Positions 7,005 to 12,543 of a DNA stretch of 12,543 bases are shown one piece after another. The position numbers and the translations under genes are program-made. Source of the DNA: Bacteroidota bacterium (GTDB taxonomy: Bacteria > Bacteroidota > Bacteroidia > AKYH767-A > JABDAW01); NCBI GenBank assembly GCA_023251595.1, contig JAHEYM010000067.1:1-12543 (forward strand), written 5' to 3'. The stretch's first letter is position 1. Every line of letters starts with the position of its first letter. Below the pieces are notes generated by a model. The model worked only from the letters and a program-made list of their open reading frames with translations. It did not search any database and was not told where the DNA came from.

Positions 7005-7240
7005 TCTTCAAAATTTTCGTCTTTAAACACGTCGGCCATTAAAGGTTTGTCGGCACCGTTTTCGTGCATCTTTTTAAACGATTTTTCCCAGCCTTTACGT
7101 GCGGATGTCTTGGGTTTTAAAATGATAAAGCCCTTCTCAAGAATCAATTCGATTGTGTCTTGAATGTTGTACTTTTCGATTAAGGTCTTTGAGAGTCTAA
7201 TGCCCTTTGAATTACCTATTGATATTAATGAAACGTCCAT
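6995..7240 (-). CDS. mazE: MazE-family (AbrB-fold) antitoxin
   Basis: An 81-residue protein with an N-terminal swapped-hairpin AbrB/MazE DNA-binding domain: SLISIGNSKGIRLSKTLIEKY (residues 4-24), then NIQDTIELILEKGFIILKPK. The C-terminal 35 residues are acidic and hydrophobic (DKPLMADVFKDENFEEW), fitting the disordered tail that wraps around and blocks MazF. It precedes mazF with a 10-base overlap. In this family the antitoxin, alone and with the toxin, represses its own promoter; a 25-base palindrome over the -7 box at 7256-7280 is the natural target. ATG 7240 is chosen because it gives a start right at the first beta strand and a leader of about 20 bases. Confidence 0.92.
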   Translation of the reverse strand: MDVSLISIGNSKGIRLSKTLIEKYNIQDTIELILEKGFIILKPKTSARKGWEKSFKKMHENGADKPLMADVFKDENFEEWT

Positions 7241-7255
7241 TTGTCTATGATTAAG

Positions 7256-7280
7256 AATGTAATTACAAAGTTATTACATT
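7256..7280. promoter_or_regulatory. Palindromic operator of mazEF
   Basis: AATGTAAT (7256-7263), a 9-base centre, and ATTACATT (7273-7280) form a perfect 8-bp inverted repeat. The centre contains most of the -7 box, so a bound MazE dimer would block the polymerase. The position 16 bases before the mazE start fits autoregulation. Confidence 0.65.
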
Positions 7281-7297
7281 TGTCCGAGATGTCCAAA
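7266..7297 (-). promoter_or_regulatory. mazEF promoter (TTTG-N20-TAACTTTG)
   Basis: On the minus strand TTTG (7297-7294), a 20-base spacer and TAACTTTG (7273-7266) match the Bacteroidota -33/-7 promoter exactly. Transcription would start near 7260, about 20 bases before the mazE ATG. The opposite-strand gene promoter starts some 190 bases away. Confidence 0.75.
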
Positions 7298-7485
7298 TTT
7301 TTTTTGAGATCCTTTGTCTCCACAAATGGCAGCTAATTGAATAATTTACAAATCTAAACAATTTAACAATAGGTAAAAAAAATTCTTACAGACCAGATTT
7401 ATCCAACGGATTCAAGATTCGCGCTGCGTATTTGGCATTCTGAACCGAGGGTACTGGCAACTGAGTACGAAAAAATAATACCATT
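7298..7485. other. Intergenic region between divergent mazEF and secreted-protein promoters
   Basis: No open reading frame, RNA gene or repeat can be supported here. The stretch is AT-rich and has only a weak 5-bp hairpin (GTACT/AGTAC at 7451-7468). Confidence 0.6.
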
Positions 7486-7517
7486 TTTGCTTTTTTCATT
7501 TCGGGTTTCTATCTTTG
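7486..7517 (+). promoter_or_regulatory. Promoter (TTTG-N20-TATCTTTG) of the 7573 gene
   Basis: TTTG at 7486-7489 and TATCTTTG at 7510-7517 are separated by 20 bases, an exact match to the Bacteroidota consensus. The leader to the ATG at 7573 would be about 50 bases. Confidence 0.75.
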
Positions 7518-7572
7518 AGTATTATACCCTGAAGAATAAAATCTGAAAAGAATCCGGAATTAATCCTTCGAT

Positions 7573-8112
7573 ATGATACTTAATACTAAAATTCTTCCTT
7601 TCATATTATTCTTTTTCTGTACTATTTCCTACCTTTTTGCACAGGAACCGGATCAAACAAAATATTCTGTAGAAGGCACACTCACACAGACCTGGCAATA
7701 TTGCGGGGGAGTTGCGCCAACACGAGAGCAGGAGGAGGAATATAGTCGACCAAAACCTTATACAACAAAATTATATATCCGGCAGGGAAAAGAAAATTCT
7801 GAAGAGTTTCCAATATACGACAGCGCGACAACTGAGGGTGCAGGTAATTTCCGATTCTCTCTGCCTCCGGGCGATTATATAATTATATTGCCATCGCAAT
7901 GCAGAAAAGATATTCTAAAATCATATATGAATAATGCGAATCAATATTTAATAGTTGACAGTGACTGTCTGAAAAAATGGTGGAAAACAGGTTTGTTTAA
8001 ATTCACTGTCACCAATAAAAATATAACCAATCTCGACACTTCTTTTAACAATATGTGCTTTGTGCCTTATCCGAACCCCTGTTTCAATTATATCGGACCT
8101 TACCCGCCCTAA
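7573..8112 (+). CDS. Small secreted beta-sandwich-like protein, unknown function
   Basis: A 179-residue protein with a signal peptide: TKILPFILFFFCTISYLFA, cleavage before QEP at about residue 24. The mature part contains YSVEGTLTQTW near its start and GAGNFRFSLPPGDYIIILPS in the middle, a pattern of carboxypeptidase-regulatory-like or prealbumin-type beta folds (strand, then LPPGDY, then strand). Four mature Cys residues after the middle region and near the start (CGG, SQCRK, DSDCLKK, NMCFVPYPNPC) may form disulphides in the periplasm or outside the cell. A good promoter lies upstream and the stop is followed immediately by a 25-base repeat and gene remnants, so it is probably a single-gene unit. 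No specific family is recognised. Confidence 0.8.
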   Translation: MILNTKILPFILFFFCTISYLFAQEPDQTKYSVEGTLTQTWQYCGGVAPTREQEEEYSRPKPYTTKLYIRQGKENSEEFPIYDSATTEGAGNFRFSLPPGDYIIILPSQCRKDILKSYMNNANQYLIVDSDCLKKWWKTGLFKFTVTNKNITNLDTSFNNMCFVPYPNPCFNYIGPYPP

Positions 8113-8137
8113 CAAAATTCTCCGTACCTTAGCATCT
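8113..8137. repeat. 25-bp direct repeat, left copy
   Basis: The 25 bases from CAAAATTCTCC to TTAGCATCT are identical to those at 10885-10909. This copy starts at the base after the secreted-protein stop and ends where the nucleotidyltransferase remnant begins. It contains TACCTTAG, one base from a -7 box. Confidence 0.9.
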
Positions 8138-8273
8138 GTATAACGGGATTGAGTTTATCGACCTCGCCGATGAGTTGGAAAAAGTGTTGGGAAAGAAAGT
8201 TGATTTAATCTCAAGAGAAGCATTAAAACCAAGACAATGGGCATACCTGAAAAACAGGATAATTTATGTCTGA
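8133..8273 (+). pseudogene. 3' remnant of an MntA-like minimal nucleotidyltransferase
   Basis: This open stretch begins after a TAG at 8130-8132, has no start codon, and ends with TGA 8271-8273. From 8145 it reads GIEFIDLADELEKVLGKKVD, then LISREALKPRQWAYLKNR and IIYV. This is the C-terminal end of the small MNT-type nucleotidyltransferases (KVDLIS...LKP...IIYV), which act as antitoxins by AMP-transfer to HEPN toxins. The N-terminal GS...D.D catalytic part, about 60 residues, is absent, replaced by the 25-base repeat and the secreted-protein gene. The fragment cannot be active. No HepT-type partner (RX4HXY) follows it; the next gene is an unrelated antitoxin. Confidence 0.7.
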
Positions 8274-8309
8274 AAGGATTCTTAATGTACATCTTGTATT
8301 AATTTTCCT

Positions 8310-8317
8310 TATTTTTG
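8310..8317 (+). promoter_or_regulatory. Candidate -7 box of the UPF0175 gene (near-leaderless)
   Basis: TATTTTTG, an exact TAnnTTTG match, ends 4 bases before the ATG at 8322. The transcript would begin at or very near the start codon, as for the gene at 2032. No -33 TTTG is evident. Confidence 0.5.
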
Positions 8318-8321
8318 AGGT

Positions 8322-8549
8322 ATGAGAACTGTTACATTCAATATACCCGACCTGTTGGACATCGACGATAAGGAGGTCGCAATGATAATCGCTACACGCC
8401 TTTATGAAAGAGGAAAATTATCGCTTGGTCAGGCAGCTGAACTCGTCGGCTTGACCAAGCAAACCTTCGCGGAATTGCTCAGTCGTTATGATGTTTCCAT
8501 CTTTAATTATCCTCCTTCAGATCTGTCAAGGGATGTGAAAAATGCCTAA
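8322..8549 (+). CDS. UPF0175-family small antitoxin-like protein
   Basis: A 75-residue protein of the UPF0175 type: an N-terminal strand (TVTFNIPDLL), then IIATRLYERGKLSLGQAAELVGLTKQTFAELLSRY, which is the family core. This is a helix-turn-helix-like LYxxGKLSLGxAAELxGL segment (about residues 26-50), followed by a strand SIFNYPPSDL. Such proteins are commonly encoded just before a PIN-like DUF3368 toxin and are thought to be DNA-binding antitoxins. That arrangement is present here in relic form: a start codon at 8542 overlaps this gene's end, but the toxin is broken. The gene itself is intact and is probably an orphan antitoxin. Its function here is inferred from the family and context. Confidence 0.85.
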   Translation: MRTVTFNIPDLLDIDDKEVAMIIATRLYERGKLSLGQAAELVGLTKQTFAELLSRYDVSIFNYPPSDLSRDVKNA

Positions 8550-8631
8550 AACAATTATTTCCGATATAATACCTTTTTCACTATTATTTCATTTCAAAAA
8601 TGAAACAACCAAAATATCAATTAAAAGCTGA
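8542..8631 (+). pseudogene. Truncated PIN-like (DUF3368) toxin start
   Basis: ATG 8542 lies in the last 8 bases of the antitoxin gene. Its first 8 codons read MPKTIISD, which is how DUF3368 toxins usually begin (normally followed by TSCLI, with catalytic Asp). After that the reading turns to IIPFSLLFHFKNETTKIS and stops at TGA 8629-8631, giving 29 codons instead of about 150. The toxin body was therefore deleted, with a junction near 8566, which brings the downstream gene close. The match is short, so confidence depends on the overlap and the partner. Confidence 0.55.
8587..8605. promoter_or_regulatory. Inverted repeat over the 8600 start codon
   Basis: TTTCATT (8587-8593), 5 bases, AATGAAA (8599-8605). 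The right arm contains the ATG at 8600-8602. In RNA it would form a weak hairpin hiding the start, or it may be an operator half-site pair. It may be chance in AT-rich DNA. Confidence 0.3.
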
Positions 8632-9045
8632 AACGGATCTTTTAATTTTTCGCTTCAATAGTGAGGGTCCCAAAGGTATTATTCCAAAATTGATCGAGTT
8701 TCGGGAAACGAACTTGAATGATTTCTTCAACTTATCTTTTGGAGATGTGGACAAAGAAACTGGAAAATTAGATGATAAAGTGATTACGAACAACATGATA
8801 CAGAAAAGGTGTTGGCAACAGTCGTTTCGGCCGTTTATGCGTTCACTGACAAATATCCTGATGCTTGGGTTTATGCGACCGGTAGCACACCCTCAAGAAC
8901 AAGAATGTACAGAATGGGGATTACTAAATATTTTGAGGTAGTCAAGAATGATTATCATATTTTCGGTGAACGGGATGACGATTGGTATCAATTTGAAAAA
9001 GATGGGAATTATGATGGATTTGCTGTCAAACGAAAAATTTCTTAA
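8600..9045 (+). pseudogene. DUF6934-like protein, frameshifted
   Basis: Two frames together encode one protein of about 148 residues. The first part, from ATG 8600, reads YQLKAETDLLIFRFNSEGPK, then IIPKLIEF and NLSFGDVDKETGKLDDKVITNN. The second continues as DTEKVLATVVSAVYAFTDKY, PDAWVYATGSTPSRTRMYRM, GITKYFEV, then WYQFEKDGNYDGFAVKRK. The order and motifs (SFGD...DDKVxTNN, VLATV, YATGSTxxRTRxYRMGI) are those of a Bacteroidota family I know as DUF6934. The shift lies at about 8796-8801, where the reading needs one added base (or two fewer). The first frame alone would run on to 8941 with unrelated residues. It is followed by a 50-codon gene after 9 bases, as is usual for this family. A sequencing error, a real mutation or programmed shifting remain open. 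Confidence 0.7.
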
Positions 9046-9054
9046 CTTCCCATT

Positions 9055-9207
9055 ATGACAATAGAAGAATTAAAAAGAAGGAAAACGCCAATTGTGATCA
9101 TAGACAATTCATTGGCGAAATTCAAAAACACAGTGCTTTCCCCAAAAAAACTTGCAAAAGCAAATCGGGCTTTGAAAAGAATTGGGATTCCGAAGATTAC
9201 GGATTAA
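9055..9207 (+). CDS. Small basic protein, partner of the DUF6934-like gene
   Basis: A 50-codon gene beginning 9 bases after the DUF6934-like stop: MTIEELKRRKTPIVIIDNSL, then AKFKNTVLSPKKLAKANRAL and KRIGIPKITD. It is rich in Lys and Arg with two predicted helices. A small open frame of this kind, with the pattern PIVxIDxSLxKxxNxVLxPxKxxxAN, commonly follows DUF6934 genes in Bacteroidota as I recall it, so it looks like a two-gene unit similar to a toxin-antitoxin pair. The role is unknown. The sequence is complete and undamaged, although the upstream gene is frameshifted. The next gene starts 21 bases after its stop, so read-through into the membrane-protein gene is plausible. Confidence 0.6.
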   Translation: MTIEELKRRKTPIVIIDNSLAKFKNTVLSPKKLAKANRALKRIGIPKITD

Positions 9208-9228
9208 ACGGAATAATTATTATAGTCG

Positions 9229-9879
9229 ATGGGTTCATCAAGTATATTTTATAATTTTATATCACTAATTATCATTTCTTCGATTATATTTTCCAGTTAT
9301 TTCTCAGTAAAGTTCTTTATTGAATTGACTTGGTCATTAGAATATTCAAAGAAACCTCTTGTTTTCAAAATTCTAATGATTCTCTGTTCGGTTATCATTT
9401 CTGGGATCATATTGCCTACGTTTGTTCTTGGTTTTATTTCATTCTTTTGGAATTTTACTGAGGATACGGATAAATTGTCATTTATTTATGCTAAAGTAAC
9501 AACTTGGACTGATATTTATGATTTACTCTATATTCAAACCACAATAATTTCATTTATCCCAATAATTGAAAAAGTTCTTGAATTAAAAAGACAAAAGAGG
9601 AAGATTCGGAATTTTATTAGCGCTGCATCGTCTATTTTACATACGTATCACTTTACGCATGGAGAAAGTTTGCCAACACAAAGGATCAACAACGATTTAT
9701 ATTCATTGTTTTCATATTTACGTAAGGCAGCTGAATGTATATGTGTATACGACGATATTAGTCTTGAGGAATCCATTCGACGACTTTATCATTTTCGGGA
9801 ATTCGAATCATTATGCAGGAAACTGAACCATGAATATACAATTAATATTGAAGAGGAAATCATTAATAATAAACATTAA
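9229..9879 (+). CDS. Membrane protein with long cytoplasmic tail, unknown family
   Basis: A 216-residue protein that I do not recognise. Two strong hydrophobic segments lie at about residues 8-30 (FYNFISLIIISSIIFSSYF) and 45-74 (FKILMILCSVIISGIILPTF), and a weaker one at about 95-115 (IQTTIISFIPIIEKV). Right after the last is a charged basic stretch (LKRQKRKIRN), which by the positive-inside rule puts the C-terminal 95 residues in the cytoplasm. That tail is helical and ends in an acidic segment (IEEEIINNKH). The gene lies 21 bases after the small basic gene and 155 bases before the HEPN-like gene. No promoter box stands out before it. Its AT-rich codon use is like its neighbours. Membrane proteins beside HEPN-like genes occur in phage-defence units, but nothing here proves that. 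Confidence 0.75.
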   Translation: MGSSSIFYNFISLIIISSIIFSSYFSVKFFIELTWSLEYSKKPLVFKILMILCSVIISGIILPTFVLGFISFFWNFTEDTDKLSFIYAKVTTWTDIYDLLYIQTTIISFIPIIEKVLELKRQKRKIRNFISAASSILHTYHFTHGESLPTQRINNDLYSLFSYLRKAAECICVYDDISLEESIRRLYHFREFESLCRKLNHEYTINIEEEIINNKH

Positions 9880-10034
9880 TAGTAAGCCCGATACAATATT
9901 TTGTTGCCTAAATTGACCAATTATTGATGTGTTCATCCTCCAATAAATCTTCCGAAAGTAATGTTAAGAGATTTAGGAAATATGCTCTATCCACCTGAAT
10001 TTATTCAATCCAATTTATTCCAATAGTTATAAAA

Positions 10035-10637
10035 ATGTTAGAATCTCAACAGGGCAAAATTAAACTTGCGATATGGACTGATTCCAATGGAAAGGAAAAG
10101 ACCATTTCGATCAATGACTATAATGCTTTTCTCAAGAAACACGATAAGAATAATATTGGGGACTTTCTATACAACAGACTGTACAGTAGATATTTAAATA
10201 TTATTTTGCACGGTCACACCGCATACAAAAATGGTTTTTCGATTATGGCAAATTGTTGTTTATTAATAGAAACACTTCAATCATTCAAGAATGGATGGGG
10301 TGACTCGACGTGGAAATCAGAACGCGCATTTAAAGACTTTTTCGCATCTGAAAATAATTTTTCAATATTTAAAAGCAAATCAAATGAATTCTATAGGTGT
10401 ATTCGCTGTGGGATATTACATCAGGGCGAAACTACAGGTGGTTGGACAATAAATAGAAAGGGTAAGAAATTATTTAATGAGACCGCTTTAATTATAGATA
10501 GTATTGTATTCGCAAATGAAATGAATGAGTCCTTAAAAAACTACTCTGAAAAATTAAAATCCGAGGAATGGGATAGCGAAACATGGGATAACTTTCGGAT
10601 TAAGATGAGAAAAATCATTGAGAACTGCGACCGATAA
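10035..10637 (+). CDS. HEPN-like protein with R-x4-H motif, possible ribonuclease
   Basis: A 200-residue, mostly helical protein with no signal peptide. The C-terminal half holds EFYRCIRCGILHQGETTGGW (residues 118-137). Arg124 and His129 form an R-x4-H motif inside a helix with the pattern RxGILHQGE, as in HEPN domains, where these residues cut RNA. The start is a short strand segment (KLAIWTDSNGK). It is preceded by a stretch FSIMANCCLLIETLQSFKNG (residues 68-87), which may be the second helix of the HEPN pair. Members with RCGILHQ-like motifs are usually unannotated; I cannot name the family. It is intact. The unknown membrane protein precedes it by 155 bases, without a visible promoter in between. 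It could be a toxin or defence effector; equally, it could be an uncharacterised non-enzymatic protein. Confidence 0.7.
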   Translation: MLESQQGKIKLAIWTDSNGKEKTISINDYNAFLKKHDKNNIGDFLYNRLYSRYLNIILHGHTAYKNGFSIMANCCLLIETLQSFKNGWGDSTWKSERAFKDFFASENNFSIFKSKSNEFYRCIRCGILHQGETTGGWTINRKGKKLFNETALIIDSIVFANEMNESLKNYSEKLKSEEWDSETWDNFRIKMRKIIENCDR

Positions 10638-10701
10638 AGGATTTCTGTTAGGTTGACTGACGAGGGTGATGAAAGGAAAAAGATATTCTAAACTACGGGT
10701 A

Positions 10702-10719
10702 TTATACCAATTGGTATAA
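10702..10719. promoter_or_regulatory. Perfect 18-bp palindrome
   Basis: TTATACCAA followed directly by TTGGTATAA: 9-bp arms with no spacer, 65 bases after the HEPN-like stop. A no-spacer palindrome makes a poor RNA hairpin, so a protein-binding site or dispersed element is more likely than a terminator; no T-run follows. Confidence 0.55.
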
Positions 10720-10754
10720 AATAACTCTTGAACGTAATTATTGTATTAATCGGT

Positions 10755-10830
10755 TTTTATCCGTGGAAATCAGTGCGATCTGTGAGCAAAATATTTTTCT
10801 CACTGATAAACCAGATTCACACAGATCTTT
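10755..10830. repeat. Degenerate intergenic repeat with GATCTGTG/CACAGATC arms
   Basis: GATCTGTG (10777-10784) and CACAGATC (10820-10827) are inverted. Within them GTGAG (10782-10786) and CTCAC (10799-10803) can form a hairpin. The wording (ATCCGTGGAAATCAGTG, then GATCTGTG) resembles a degenerate family of non-coding repeats common between Bacteroidota genes. No open frame is supported here. Confidence 0.45.
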
Positions 10831-10884
10831 ATGCTCATCATTTCCGATACCTCAAAGAGATTCTTGACCATTTCCCTACCATAT

Positions 10885-10909
10885 CAAAATTCTCCGTACC
10901 TTAGCATCT
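10885..10909. repeat. 25-bp direct repeat, right copy
   Basis: Identical to 8113-8137. This copy lies 23 bases before the ATG at 10933 and contains TACCTTAG at 10897-10904, one base off the TAnnTTTG box. In this position it may serve as the promoter of the beta-propeller gene. Confidence 0.9.
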
Positions 10910-10932
10910 CCAAAACCGACCAAAACCATCTC

Positions 10933-12543
10933 ATGAAAAATACGCTTACTTTCATTACCGCCTTGATCTTTATCGCTTCCTGGACAGGATCACTCTTCTA
11001 TCTCTCCGGAAAGAAAAACTCAGCTTCACTGCATATTCCGGGTGGTACAATGACCGACCAGGGTGAAGGTGATCAAAATGCACGTCTGAATTACGAACTC
11101 AACAGATTGAAAGACCCTGAAACAGGTGTCGTTCCGGCGAGAATTCATCATGCGGAAACAGTTTTTACAGCCTCACTCCCAAAAGATCAGGACTCACGTG
11201 CAGGCGCACCTGCTATTTGGTCTCCACGCGGACCTTACAACCTGAGTGGTCGTACACGCGCGGTAGGCATAGATGTATCGCACGAAAATGTACTGCTCGC
11301 CGGTGGCGTATCGAGTGGCTTGTACAAATCGACAGATACCGGCGCAACATGGATGATGACCTCTACGCCTGCCCAATTGCATAGCATCACGGGTCTCTCG
11401 CAAGACAAACGAGCAGGTCACACTGATACCTGGTATTACTGCACGGGCGAGGCATACGGCACCTCCGCGAGCGCAACCGGAGCATTTCACCTGGGCGATG
11501 GAATATATAAATCGACCGATGATGGAAATAGCTGGACAGGATTAATTTCATCCGTTCACGGCACGCCTCAAACATTCGATTTCCTGACTGACGCAAATTG
11601 GGATATTGCGACAGATCCTTCAGACACAAGTGATGCTGTTTATGTTGCAAGCGTAGGCAGTATTTTCAGAACAATTGATGGAGGAACAACATGGACCACT
11701 GCTTTAAATGGATTTATTTCAAATGGTGATTATTCCTATTTCTCGGATGTAGCCTGTGCAAATAATGGATCAAAATACGCGACCTTCAGCAGCGATGGCA
11801 CACCTGGCGGAATTTATCGTTCGACGAACGGCACCATATGGACAAAAATAACTCCTGATAGTTTTCCAACTGTATATAATAGAATTGTGATCGGAATAAA
11901 TCCGACAAATGAAAATGAAGTTTATTTTCTCGGTGTGACTCCGGGCTTCGGACTTCTATCTACAGATTTTATGTTAGACACCGAATATTATAGTTTGTGG
12001 AAATATACATATATATCCGGAAATGGTGACAGTTTAGGAGGTTCTTGGATTAATCTTTCGCAAAATCTCCCTTATGATGGTAGTCTTTTTGGAAACTTTT
12101 ATGCACAAGGTGGATATGATTTATATGTAGCTGTAAAACCCGATGATCCAAATGTTGTTTTTGTCGGGGGAACAAATATATTTCGTTCAACAGATGCTTT
12201 CACTTCACCAAACAATACAACGCAAATTGGCGGGTACGGAATAGGGAGTACATATCCCGATTTTACAATTTATCCGAATCACCATCCCGATCAACATAAA
12301 ATGATTTTCTTTCCTTCAGATGCAAATAAAATGATTTCTTCCTGCGATGGTGGCGTATTTAAAACAAATGATGATATGGCGACAAGTGTAACATGGTCAT
12401 CCTTAAATAATGGTTATACTTCAACACAATTTTATACCATCGCAATCGATCATGGATTACCATTGAATGATATTGTAATCGGTGGACTTCAGGATAACGG
12501 ATCTTTTTTCACCAATACAACAACTGCCACAGCCCCATGGACC
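10933..12543 (+). CDS. Secreted BNR/Asp-box beta-propeller protein (3' end beyond window)
   Basis: The first 537 codons of a large exported protein, open to the window edge. The N-terminus has a signal peptide or anchor (TLTFITALIFIASWTGSLFYL). A linker (LNYELNRLKDPETG) leads into WSPRGPYNLSGRTRAVGID. Asp-box motifs SxDxGxTW follow at residue 133 (STDTGATW), 194 (STDDGNSW) and 247 (TIDGGTTW), with weaker ones later (RSTNGTIWTK, SCDGGVFKTND), the pattern of sortilin/Vps10-like and YCF48-like propellers. Repeated VFVGGTN and LQDNGS segments agree. Family members in Bacteroidota are often over 900 residues and end in a type IX secretion signal; that end is outside the window, so secretion by that route is inference. 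The role may be adhesion or extracellular binding. ATG 10933 is chosen because it fits the signal peptide, 28 bases after the near-consensus promoter box. Confidence 0.85.
   Translation, partial: MKNTLTFITALIFIASWTGSLFYLSGKKNSASLHIPGGTMTDQGEGDQNARLNYELNRLKDPETGVVPARIHHAETVFTASLPKDQDSRAGAPAIWSPRGPYNLSGRTRAVGIDVSHENVLLAGGVSSGLYKSTDTGATWMMTSTPAQLHSITGLSQDKRAGHTDTWYYCTGEAYGTSASATGAFHLGDGIYKSTDDGNSWTGLISSVHGTPQTFDFLTDANWDIATDPSDTSDAVYVASVGSIFRTIDGGTTWTTALNGFISNGDYSYFSDVACANNGSKYATFSSDGTPGGIYRSTNGTIWTKITPDSFPTVYNRIVIGINPTNENEVYFLGVTPGFGLLSTDFMLDTEYYSLWKYTYISGNGDSLGGSWINLSQNLPYDGSLFGNFYAQGGYDLYVAVKPDDPNVVFVGGTNIFRSTDAFTSPNNTTQIGGYGIGSTYPDFTIYPNHHPDQHKMIFFPSDANKMISSCDGGVFKTNDDMATSVTWSSLNNGYTSTQFYTIAIDHGLPLNDIVIGGLQDNGSFFTNTTTATAPWT

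Noticed and set aside
9998..10020. AATTTATTC direct repeat (two copies, 14-base period) upstream of the HEPN-like gene.
   Set aside because: Short, low-complexity AT sequence; no support for CRISPR or iteron function.
11194..11650. Long open frames on the minus strand opposite the beta-propeller gene.
   Set aside because: They are rich in Cys and Arg with no family likeness, while the plus strand encodes clear Asp-box repeats; they are shadows.
1..12543. tRNA, rRNA, CRISPR arrays, insertion sequences with transposase.
   Set aside because: Looked for and not seen: no cloverleaf-like sequence, regular spacer array or transposase motif could be supported.

Overview
The window looks like chromosomal DNA of a Bacteroidota bacterium. 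Several genes are preceded by the promoter type of that phylum (TTTG, about 20 bases, TAnnTTTG), Shine-Dalgarno sequences are scarce, the DNA is AT-rich, and the gene families (a DUF4249-like lipoprotein, a DUF6934-like protein, a large secreted beta-propeller, a DnaK ending in DVDFEEV) are typical of that phylum. The genus cannot be named from the sequence alone.

Layout. The left part (1-5315) is mostly housekeeping or cell-envelope DNA. On the minus strand lie the start of panB (pantothenate synthesis; its 3' end is outside the window) and a secreted coiled-coil protein. Divergent from these is a lipoprotein gene on the plus strand, then a repeat-bearing intergenic region, then dnaK with its own terminator. 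dnaK carries an in-frame TAG after codon 524, while the remaining 120 codons stay open in the same frame and look normal.

The middle part (about 5316-10909) is an accessory region of toxin-antitoxin-like and other small modules. On the minus strand are a Fic-domain protein and a mazEF pair. mazEF has a consensus promoter overlapped by a palindromic operator, and directly downstream of mazF sits a dyad element shaped like an integron attC site. On the plus strand are a small secreted protein, a 3' remnant of a minimal nucleotidyltransferase (MntA-like), a UPF0175 antitoxin-like gene whose toxin partner is cut off after about 8 codons, a frameshifted DUF6934-like gene with a 50-codon partner, a membrane protein, and a protein with an R-x4-H motif that may be a HEPN ribonuclease. 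Two exact 25-bp direct repeats, at 8113-8137 and 10885-10909, bracket the decayed part of this region.

The right end (10933-12543) is the 5' part of a large exported protein with Asp-box (BNR/sortilin-like) beta-propeller repeats.

How the genes work together. mazE/mazF and the UPF0175/toxin remnant are antitoxin-toxin pairs. The Fic protein probably carries its own inhibitory N-terminal segment. The MntA-like remnant, the broken PIN-like toxin and the frameshifted DUF6934 gene show repeated gain and decay of such modules. The membrane protein and HEPN-like gene are the least recognisable and the best candidates for something undescribed.
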